Shown: positions 57,793 to 64,000 of the stretch, piece by piece
How positions within the stretch are numbered: position 1 is the first letter of the stretch
Layout of the letters: each line of letters starts with the position of its first letter
Assembly (NCBI GenBank): GCA_017308235.1
Contig: JAFKFL010000019.1
Span: forward strand, 1-64,000
DNA from: Alphaproteobacteria bacterium
GTDB lineage: Bacteria; Pseudomonadota; Alphaproteobacteria; Reyranellales; Reyranellaceae
Direction: 5' to 3'
DNA length: 64,000 nt
Position numbers and translations under genes: made by a program
The notes under the pieces: model-generated
The model's database searches: none
What the model was told of the DNA's origin: nothing
The model's input: only the letters and a program-made list of their open reading frames with translations

Positions 57793-57900
57793 CCTCACCC
57801 TGAGGAGCGCCCGCAGGGCGCGTCTCGAAGGGTGGGCAACAAACACTGTGCGTACTCGCATGCTTCGAGACGGCCGCTCCGCGGCCTCCTCAGCATGAGG
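57793..57900. mobile_element. Palindrome pair without nuclease (REPIN-like, non-autonomous)
   Basis: Two inverted copies, 57793-57835 and 57859-57900, separated by 23 bp. They match the GIY-YIG element's flanks: CCTCACCCTGAGGAG / GTCTCGAAGGGT on the left, CATGCTTCGAGAC ... CTCCTCAGCATGAGG on the right. Inner stems GCGCCC-GCA-GGGCGC and GGCCGC-GGA-GCGGCC (reading the right copy inverted) remain paired, and the outer pair of the right copy changed to CATGCT/AGCATG with both sides altered. It separates the GATase-like gene from the acyl-CoA dehydrogenase. Confidence 0.75.
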
Positions 57901-57916
57901 TTTCTTTTGGCGACGA

Positions 57917-59176
57917 CTAGGACGAGACAATATTCCTGGGCACATCCTTGAACGGCTTGTTGGTGTCGACGCTGGGCTCCTTGGGCATCTTGAGGACGCG
58001 CTCGGAGATGATGTTGCGCTGGATCTCGTCGGTGCCGCCGGCGATCGAGGACGCGGGAACGGAAACCAGGATCTCGGCGATCACGCCGTCCATGGGGCTG
58101 TCGGCGCCGCTCAGGAGCGCGTCGGCACCGCTGATGTAGGTGTGCACGCGCGCCGCCTGCCGCGCCACATGGCTCGAGACCAGCTTGCCGAGCGAGCCTT
58201 CCGGCCCCTGAGGCCGGCCGTGTTCCTGCGCAGCGCGAGCGCGGCGGGCGGTCCACTCGGCCGACTTGGACATGATCAGGAGCTTGGCGATCTCCTGGCG
58301 GATCACGGGGTCGCTGATCTTGCCGGTGGCCTTCGCACGCTCCATCACGAGGTCGACCCGTCCGGCGCGCTGCGGATACCACTTGTAGGGCTCCATCGTG
58401 GTCGCGACCTCGGCGCGCTCCTCTTCGTAGATGCGGCCCTTGCGGTCGGAGGCGGTGGCCCATGAGCGCAGAGCATCGGCGCCGCGGCGCTCGTGCATCA
58501 GAGTCGTGGTCGCGACCGTCCAGCCGTCGCCCACGTCGGACACCAGGAGTTCCGGTTCGACGATCGCGTCGGTGAAGAACACCTGATTGAAGGAGGCATG
58601 GCCGTTCATCTGCTTCAGCGGATGCACCTGCACGCCGGGCTGCTTCATATCGAGAATGAAGTAGGCGAGCCCCTTGTGCTTGGTCGCATCCCAGTTGGCG
58701 CGGGCCAGCAGCAGGCCCCAATGCGCCTTGTGCGCCGAGGTGGTCCAGACTTTCTGCCCGTTGATCACCCATTTGTTGCCCTGGCGGTCGGCGCGGGTCA
58801 CGGCGCCCGCCATGTCGGAGCCGCTGCCCGGCTCGCTGAAGAGCTGGCACCAGGTATCCTCGCCAGTGAGGATGCGGCGCAGGAATTTCTCCTTATGCAG
58901 GTCGGTGCCGTGATCGAGGATGGTCGCGGCGGCGAGCGTGCGGATGCCGGCCCTGGCGACGCCGACCGCGCCCACGCGCGCAAACTCCTCGTCGACGATC
59001 GAGTTGAATTTCACCGGCAGGTCGCGGCCGTGCCACTGCTTGGGCCAGTGCGGCGCCCCCCAGCCTGAATCGACCAGCTTGTTGCGCCATTCGACCAGCC
59101 CGTAATCGGGGTTCCAGTTGGCCTCGAGCCAGGTGCGGACTTCGCTGCGGACGCTTTCTTCGGTCTGTTCGCTCAT
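57917..59176 (-). CDS. Acyl-CoA dehydrogenase
   Basis: A 419-residue FAD enzyme with GEDTWCQLFSEPGSGSDMAGAVTRADRQGNKWVINGQKVWTT (substrate/FAD-binding signature) and GGTDEIQRNIISERVL at the C-terminus. Such proteins oxidise acyl-CoAs at the alpha-beta position, passing electrons to ETF. The catalytic base is not assigned with certainty, as the subfamily varies. It pairs with a second acyl-CoA dehydrogenase 11 bp upstream on the same strand; such pairs often form heteromeric complexes (steroid side-chain or branched substrates). Confidence 0.9.
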   Translation of the reverse strand: MSEQTEESVRSEVRTWLEANWNPDYGLVEWRNKLVDSGWGAPHWPKQWHGRDLPVKFNSIVDEEFARVGAVGVARAGIRTLAAATILDHGTDLHKEKFLRRILTGEDTWCQLFSEPGSGSDMAGAVTRADRQGNKWVINGQKVWTTSAHKAHWGLLLARANWDATKHKGLAYFILDMKQPGVQVHPLKQMNGHASFNQVFFTDAIVEPELLVSDVGDGWTVATTTLMHERRGADALRSWATASDRKGRIYEEERAEVATTMEPYKWYPQRAGRVDLVMERAKATGKISDPVIRQEIAKLLIMSKSAEWTARRARAAQEHGRPQGPEGSLGKLVSSHVARQAARVHTYISGADALLSGADSPMDGVIAEILVSVPASSIAGGTDEIQRNIISERVLKMPKEPSVDTNKPFKDVPRNIVSS

Positions 59177-59187
59177 GGTTCGGCTCC

Positions 59188-60318
59188 TCAGTGCGTCCAG
59201 TGCTGCATCATCTTCTCGCGGTGCTCGTTGGCATCGCCGAACAGGATCTCGCTCGACTTGGCACGCTTGAACCAGAGATGCGTGTCGTTGTCCCAGGTGA
59301 AGCCGATGCCGCCGTGCATCTGCACGGCATGGATCGCGGTCTGAACGCTGGCATCGGCGGCCGACGCCTTGGCAAGCGAGGCCAGCGCCGGCAGATCCTC
59401 GTCGCCTTCGTCGATCGCCGCCGCGGCGTAGTAGGCGGCCGATTTCGCAAGCTCGACATCGACCAGCATGTCCGCCGCCTTGTTCTTGGTGGTCTGGAAC
59501 GAGGCGATCGAGCGGCCGAACTGCATGCGCATCTTCACGTAGGCGAGTGCGTCCTCGCGCAGCCGCTCGGCGCTGCCCACCATCTCGTTGGCAAGGCAGA
59601 TCAGTGCCTGCTGCATGGTCTTGGCGAAAGGTGCGGCAGCAGCCCCTTCCTTGCCCAGAAGCTTCGCCTCGACCGACCGGAAGGTGAGATGAGCGAGCTT
59701 GCGCGTCTCATCCATGGTCTTGAGCGCCCGCCGCGTGAGACCGGGCGCATCGCCCTGGACGGTGAAAAGCGACAACCCGTCCTCGCCCTTGCTGCCTGCA
59801 CGTCGCGCCAGCACGACAATCAGGTCGGAGGTATGGCCGTCGAGCACGAAGCTCTTGGCTCCATCGAGCCGGAAGGTGCCACCCGAGGGCGCGGCGGTCA
59901 TGGTCACAGCGGACGGCTCGTTGCTGCCGCTCTCTTCGGCAAAGGCGAGGGTCGCCGTCACGTCGCCCGAGGCGATCGACGGCAGGAGCGCGCGCTTCTG
60001 CTCGTCGGTGCCGGCATTCAGGATCGCGGTCGTGCCGAGAGCAGTCGTAGAGAGATAGGGCGCGCAAAGGAGCCCGCGGCCCATCTCCTCCAGCACGATA
60101 CCCAGCTCGGAAAAGCCGAAACCCTGGCCGCCATAAGCCTCGGGGATATGGATCGCGGTCAGCCCCAGCTCCTGATTGAGCCGCTTCCAGCCCTCGCGCT
60201 CGAAGCCTGCCTCGGTCGCCATCAGCCGCCGGACCTCCTTGGTGGGCGACCGCGCCTCCAGGGCGCGCCGCAGGGTGGTGCGAAACTCGTCCTGCTCCGG
60301 CGTGAAGCTGAACCGCAT
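59188..60318 (-). CDS. Acyl-CoA dehydrogenase (paired subunit)
   Basis: A 376-residue acyl-CoA dehydrogenase: FSFTPEQDEFRTTLRRALEARSPTKEV, LNQELGLTAIHIPEAYGGQGFGFSELGIVLEEMGRGLL, TLAFAEESG, and IHAVQMHGGIGFTWDNDTHLWFKRAK. It is the first gene of the pair, with its ATG at 60318 divergent from tadA. The paralogue 11 bp downstream suggests a two-subunit dehydrogenase. Confidence 0.9.
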   Translation of the reverse strand: MRFSFTPEQDEFRTTLRRALEARSPTKEVRRLMATEAGFEREGWKRLNQELGLTAIHIPEAYGGQGFGFSELGIVLEEMGRGLLCAPYLSTTALGTTAILNAGTDEQKRALLPSIASGDVTATLAFAEESGSNEPSAVTMTAAPSGGTFRLDGAKSFVLDGHTSDLIVVLARRAGSKGEDGLSLFTVQGDAPGLTRRALKTMDETRKLAHLTFRSVEAKLLGKEGAAAAPFAKTMQQALICLANEMVGSAERLREDALAYVKMRMQFGRSIASFQTTKNKAADMLVDVELAKSAAYYAAAAIDEGDEDLPALASLAKASAADASVQTAIHAVQMHGGIGFTWDNDTHLWFKRAKSSEILFGDANEHREKMMQHWTH

Positions 60319-60357
60319 GATTACTCCTTCCGACCTGTTTGCGGTATTTTCCCCGAT

Positions 60358-60816
60358 ATGGCCGCAACAACAAGACTCTCACCCATGGAGCGCGCGCTCC
60401 GCGAAGCCCGGCTAGCCGCAGAGCGGGGCGAGGTGCCGATCGGCGCCGTGATCGTGGGACCGGACGGTACCCTGCTCGCCGCGGCCGGCAACCGAACCGA
60501 AGCCGATCGCGACCCGACGGCGCATGCCGAGCTGCTGGCGATCCGGGCCGCCGCCGCCGAGCTTGGCGCGCCGCGCCTGGTCGAGTGCGACCTTTACGTT
60601 ACGCTCGAACCTTGTCCGATGTGCGCCCAGGCGATCTCCTTCGCACGCCTGCGCCGCCTCTATTACGGCGCGTCAGACCCCAAGGGCGGCGGTGTCGAGC
60701 ACGGACCGCGCATCTTTAGCCAGCCGACCTGCCACCATCGGCCCGAGATCTATGGCGGGATTGGCGAAAGCGAAGCCGCAGCGCTGCTGCAGGGGTTCTT
60801 CAGGGATCGGCGATGA
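60358..60816 (+). CDS. tadA: tRNA adenosine(34) deaminase TadA
   Basis: A 152-residue zinc deaminase: GEVPIGAVIVGPDGTLLAAAGN, catalytic HAE in DPTAHAELLAIRAAA, zinc Cys pair in TLEPCPMCAQAISFARLRRLYYGASDPKGGGVEHG. It converts A34 to inosine in tRNA-Arg(ACG) and is essential. ATG at 60358; larger open frame upstream is antisense to the dehydrogenases. Divergent from the acyl-CoA dehydrogenase gene by 39 bp. Confidence 0.95.
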   Translation: MAATTRLSPMERALREARLAAERGEVPIGAVIVGPDGTLLAAAGNRTEADRDPTAHAELLAIRAAAAELGAPRLVECDLYVTLEPCPMCAQAISFARLRRLYYGASDPKGGGVEHGPRIFSQPTCHHRPEIYGGIGESEAAALLQGFFRDRR

Positions 60817-60831
60817 GCGCCGATCGTGCGC

Positions 60832-62952
60832 CTACGCTCTCTTGAGGAGCGCCGTCATGATGCGCTCACGGGTGAACGGCATGTCGCAGATGCGCACACC
60901 CAATGCGTGGGCCACGGCATTGCCAACCGCCGCCGCTGTCGGTCCGACCGAGCATTCACCGACGCCAAGTGCCGGGTTTCCACCACCGCTGACCAAGTCG
61001 GCCGTGATCTCGGGCACTTCGCTGAATCGCAGGATCGGGTAGCTGTCCCAATCGAGCGAGGCGATGCCTTGTTCATCGAAGCGGACCTGTTCCTTGAGGG
61101 TCCAGCTGATGGCCTGGACGATGCCGCCTTCGAGCTGGTTGCGAACGCCGTCAGGGTTGATCACGAGGCCGGCGTCGGCTAGGCACCAGACGCGCTCGAC
61201 ACGCACGGCTTCTTCGACCGTGACGGAGGCGACCACGGCGGCGTAGGCCGAGCGGTTCTTGTAGCGCGCGCAGGCGACGCCCAGCCCTTTGCCCGTGCCG
61301 GCCGGCCCGCGTGTGTTCCAACCGGCGCGTTCGGCCACGCCCCCCAGCACACGCCGTGCTCGCGGGTCGGACAGGATCGATAGGCGGTAGGCCAGCGGAT
61401 CTTCGCCGGCCCGAGCTGCCAGCTCGTCGAGCAACGCTTCGATGGCACAGACATTCGGCAACACCCCGAGACCGCGCAGCGCCGATGTGCGGACGGGCGC
61501 ACGCAGAATGAGATGGTGCAGGATGCGATGCGTCGGAACGTCGTAGATCGGCACGGCATTGCGCGTGCCGCCGCCGCCGCGCGCTTCGGTAGGATCGCTT
61601 GGCACCACCTCCGGCGGCGGATTGGCCATCGCTTCGGTTGCCAGCAGAAAGCCACTGTTGCTGCCGGGGCGCTGGACGTGCGTCGGACTCCAGATCTCGG
61701 TTGTCCAGTCGGCTGGCCGGCCCTTGTCGTCGAGATCGACATGCAGCGTTACGAGCATGGCGGGCCCGACCGGCTCGTAGCCGAATTCCTCCTCGCGTCG
61801 CCATTGCAGACGGATGCAATGGCCGGGCAGGCGTAATGCGATCAGCGATGCATCGAGCGCTGCGTCATCGGCGCCGTTGTGACCATAGCAGCCGGCGCCG
61901 TGCAGATGCTGGGCGGTGACGGCCTCGATTGGCAACGCCAATGCCGCTGCCAGGTTCTTGCGTAGAAGATGCATGCCTTGACCGTGTGAATGCACAGTCA
62001 GGTGGCCGTCGCGGAATTCGGCGAGGGCGCAGGACGGCGCCATCGACGCGTGCGCTACATAGGGGCGCGAGATCGTCATCTGCACCAACCGCTTCGGCGG
62101 CTTCTCCGATGGCAGCGCGCCGATGCGCCTGTCGTCGCTCGGTTGGCCTTGGAGCCAGGCAGCCTCCTGCTGCTCGGGCTCGATGCGCCGCACATTGTCC
62201 CATTTTGCATGAAGGGGTGCAGCGGCAGCAGCGGCATGGGCCACGCTCTCGACCGGGCTCACGAAGGCGACGAAATTGGCCTCGCGAACGATCTGCAGTT
62301 CTCCCTTCGCGGCACGCCGGATCGCCGCTTCGTCGAGCGTCGAGAGCACAGCGCCCCGACCGGGCTGACGCAAGGTGCGGGCGTGCAGGAGGTTGTGTGG
62401 CGCGACGTCGTGTACGAAGGCCGCGCCGCTTACCTTCGCGGGCAGGTCGCGGCGCGGCACGTTCTGACCGACTACCTTGTAGGCGGTGGGGAGCTTCATC
62501 GGTGCGGTACCGGTCACCGGTTGGCTGAGGTCGATCTCAGCCGCCACCGTCCAGTAGTCCTGGCCGGTCGGCGCGCCGTCCTGCAGGAATTGGCCGTCGA
62601 CCACCGTGAGGTCGTCACGGCTGCAGTTCAACCTGAGGGCAGCGCGCTCCAGCGCCTTGGCCCGTACCTCGGCGCAGACCAGCCGGACTGAGCTGCCGGA
62701 GACTTCGATCGACAGAGACGACGATGTGTAGAGCTCATCCGGTCCCGACGTCGTGTCGCCGGACAGGACGGCGACACGATCCAACGGGACGTCGAGTTCA
62801 TCGGCAGCGATCTGGCCGATGGCCGTCACCACGCCTTGGCCGATCTCGACCTTGCCGGTGGCGATCCGCACGGTGCGGTTGGGTTGAAACCGGATCCAGC
62901 GGTCGAGCCTCGGATTTTCGACGAGGCTTGGCGGCAGGGCGGGCGCGGTCAT
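60832..62952 (-). CDS. Molybdopterin-binding subunit of a xanthine dehydrogenase-family hydroxylase (IorB-like)
   Basis: A 706-residue molybdopterin-cytosine-dinucleotide subunit: TVRIATGKVEIGQGVVTAIGQIAADELDVPLDRV, the Mo-site HGAGCYGHNGADD, RGGGGTRNAVPIYDVPTHRILHH and the C-terminal Glu in GVGECSVGPTAAAVGNAVAHALG. It resembles isoquinoline 1-oxidoreductase IorB and aldehyde-oxidase-like subunits. Together with the following [2Fe-2S] subunit it makes a two-subunit hydroxylase. No FAD (CoxM-type) subunit is present. Start ATG at 62952 overlaps the small-subunit stop. Confidence 0.88.
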   Translation of the reverse strand: MTAPALPPSLVENPRLDRWIRFQPNRTVRIATGKVEIGQGVVTAIGQIAADELDVPLDRVAVLSGDTTSGPDELYTSSSLSIEVSGSSVRLVCAEVRAKALERAALRLNCSRDDLTVVDGQFLQDGAPTGQDYWTVAAEIDLSQPVTGTAPMKLPTAYKVVGQNVPRRDLPAKVSGAAFVHDVAPHNLLHARTLRQPGRGAVLSTLDEAAIRRAAKGELQIVREANFVAFVSPVESVAHAAAAAAPLHAKWDNVRRIEPEQQEAAWLQGQPSDDRRIGALPSEKPPKRLVQMTISRPYVAHASMAPSCALAEFRDGHLTVHSHGQGMHLLRKNLAAALALPIEAVTAQHLHGAGCYGHNGADDAALDASLIALRLPGHCIRLQWRREEEFGYEPVGPAMLVTLHVDLDDKGRPADWTTEIWSPTHVQRPGSNSGFLLATEAMANPPPEVVPSDPTEARGGGGTRNAVPIYDVPTHRILHHLILRAPVRTSALRGLGVLPNVCAIEALLDELAARAGEDPLAYRLSILSDPRARRVLGGVAERAGWNTRGPAGTGKGLGVACARYKNRSAYAAVVASVTVEEAVRVERVWCLADAGLVINPDGVRNQLEGGIVQAISWTLKEQVRFDEQGIASLDWDSYPILRFSEVPEITADLVSGGGNPALGVGECSVGPTAAAVGNAVAHALGVRICDMPFTRERIMTALLKRA

Positions 62953-63425
62953 GCCGGCCTCCCGTCGCGCAACAGGCCGGCGGCGCGTTCCACGGCGCGA
63001 AGAATGCGTTGATGCGCGCCGCAGCGGCAGAGATGCTTGTCGAGGGCGGCGACGATCTCGGCCCGGGTTGGATTGGGATTACGATCGAGCAGCGCCTTCG
63101 CCGAGATCAGGATCCCCGACAGGCAGTAGCCGCATTGTCCGGCTTGCTCCTCGAGAAAAGCCTGTTGCAGCGGATGCAGCTTCGCCGGTGTGCTGAGACC
63201 TTCAATCGTGGTGATCCTCCGACCCTCGAGCGTTCCGGCCTCGCGTGTGCAGGCATAGCTCGGCTGGTCGTCGACCAGCACCATGCAGCAGCCGCACTGT
63301 TCCAGGCCGCAGCCATATCGCGTGCCCATCAAGCCAAGGTGATTGCGCAGGACTTCCAGCAAGGAAACGGTATCGGGCACATCGACTTGCCGAGCAACGC
63401 CGTTGACGGCGAAGGTGATAGCCAT
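62949..63425 (-). CDS. [2Fe-2S] subunit of the molybdenum hydroxylase (IorA-like)
   Basis: A 158-residue iron-sulfur protein with two [2Fe-2S] centres: [22 protein letters not shown] (plant-ferredoxin type) and [25 protein letters not shown]...[10 protein letters not shown] (helical type). It passes electrons from the Mo site. ATG at 63425; the longer open frame upstream runs through the intergenic DNA. Its stop overlaps the large subunit start by 4 nt. The electron acceptor may be a cytochrome, as no FAD subunit is here. Confidence 0.9.
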   Translation of the reverse strand: MAITFAVNGVARQVDVPDTVSLLEVLRNHLGLMGTRYGCGLEQCGCCMVLVDDQPSYACTREAGTLEGRRITTIEGLSTPAKLHPLQQAFLEEQAGQCGYCLSGILISAKALLDRNPNPTRAEIVAALDKHLCRCGAHQRILRAVERAAGLLRDGRPA

Positions 63426-63453
63426 GGCGGTCCCCCCAAGTTTGGTCCGTGTC

Positions 63454-64000
63454 TTAGCAGGACGACGAAGGGGCTGCGACCCACTCGGCGCGCACATCAC
63501 CGCTACTATCCTGGGCCGAGCGACGACGACGATCAAATTCCCGTGGCGCAAGACGTGACAATGCCCATACGGCGGCACTGCGCACGAGCGGTGACGGGTC
63601 GGTCAGCAGTCGTTCGACGGCGGGCAGAGCGGTCGCTGGCGCACCGCTGTTGCCCAGTGCATAGGCGACGTTGCGCAGAAATCGGTCGCGACCGATGCGC
63701 TTGATCGCAGTGCCTGCGAAACGCTGGCGGAACGAGGCGTCGTCAAGGGTCGCGAGCGCGGCGAGCTGGGGCGCATCGAGATTGGGACGCGGCTGCAGGG
63801 AGGTTTCGCGCGCCACCTGGGCGAACTTGTTCCACGGGCAGACGGCGAGGCAATCGTCACAGCCATAAATGCGATTGCCGAGCAACGGCCGGAGGTCGGC
63901 GTCGATCGGTCCCTCGTGCTCGATGGTGAGATAGGAAATGCAACGACGCGCTTCGAGACGGTAGGGACCAACGAAAGCCTTGGTCGGACAGATGTCGAGA
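63454..64000 (-). CDS. queG: Epoxyqueuosine reductase QueG, C-terminal part (cut by window edge)
   Basis: The visible ~181 residues contain LDICPTKAF (Cys ligand of a [4Fe-4S] cluster), [29 protein letters not shown] (second cluster), and a C-terminal HEAT-like region ([26 protein letters not shown]). QueG reduces epoxyqueuosine to queuosine in tRNA with cobalamin. The N-terminal part lies beyond the window. Stop at 63454, 28 bp before the Fe-S subunit start on the same strand. Confidence 0.9.
   Translation of the reverse strand, partial: LDICPTKAFVGPYRLEARRCISYLTIEHEGPIDADLRPLLGNRIYGCDDCLAVCPWNKFAQVARETSLQPRPNLDAPQLAALATLDDASFRQRFAGTAIKRIGRDRFLRNVAYALGNSGAPATALPAVERLLTDPSPLVRSAAVWALSRLAPREFDRRRRSAQDSSGDVRAEWVAAPSSSC

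Noticed and set aside
1..64000. CRISPR arrays and prophage genes
   Set aside because: No regularly spaced direct repeats, Cas genes, integrases or phage structural genes were seen.

Overview
The window is high-GC chromosomal DNA, densely packed with short intergenic gaps and many ATGA-type stop/start overlaps. It comes from an alphaproteobacterium. Evidence for this is the chvI-chvG-hprK-rapZ-EIIA-HPr locus, the addB-murU-amgK-tsaE block, an alphaproteobacterial-style AhcY with the ~40-residue insertion, a DUF3035 lipoprotein beside two M16 peptidases, and a yybP-ykoY riboswitch ahead of a TMEM165/GDT1 transporter. The many acyl-CoA, GST, TctC-type and GFA genes suggest a metabolically versatile soil or water heterotroph. 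A Reyranella/Rhodospirillales-like lineage is only a guess. There is no phage, plasmid, CRISPR array or rRNA; the one tRNA is tRNA-Gln(UUG).

Layout. 0-4 kb: cell-wall recycling and repair genes (addB, murU, amgK, tsaE) and ahcY, whose leader carries a dyad and a stem over its ribosome binding site. 4.0-4.4 kb: a compact 406-bp element with a frameshifted GIY-YIG nuclease gene between two inverted copies of a double-stem palindrome. 4.4-9 kb: regulatory PTS (HPr, EIIA, RapZ, HprK) with ChvG/ChvI. 9-18 kb: HugZ-like protein, Cache-HAMP adenylate cyclase, heme-binding barrel protein, Rieske oxygenase, GST, polA, then the Mn riboswitch and TMEM165 transporter. 18-25 kb: MarR/cupin pair with a duplicated operator, two solute-binding proteins, GFA enzyme, diiron protein with a divergent AraC regulator. 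25-30 kb: an RND efflux pump. 30-43 kb: CobW GTPase, CHAD protein, flavin reductase, tRNA-Gln, cytochrome c, TauD with a divergent TetR, thioesterases, GST, WYL and ArsR regulators, and an APH/DUF6285/phosphoribosyltransferase operon.

43-57 kb is mostly housekeeping: maoC-like, ribF, ileS, two tandem lspA copies, DUF3035 lipoprotein, two M16 peptidases, mutL, a MATE transporter, a histidine phosphatase, rsmD, rluB and a glutamine-amidotransferase-like hydrolase. 57.8 kb holds a second inverted pair of the 4-kb palindrome, this time without a nuclease. 58-64 kb: two acyl-CoA dehydrogenases, tadA, a two-subunit molybdenum hydroxylase and the 3' part of queG.

The strongest unusual signals are: (1) the palindrome/GIY-YIG element and its nuclease-less relative, with covarying stems across four copies; (2) the lspA tandem duplication, with a relic of the downstream gene's start between the copies and a 3-residue loss between the catalytic aspartates of copy 1; (3) an attenuator-like leader in front of ileS, with a leader ORF that ends in the loop of a terminator-like hairpin; (4) an M16 peptidase whose Tat signal is reached only through a CTG start.
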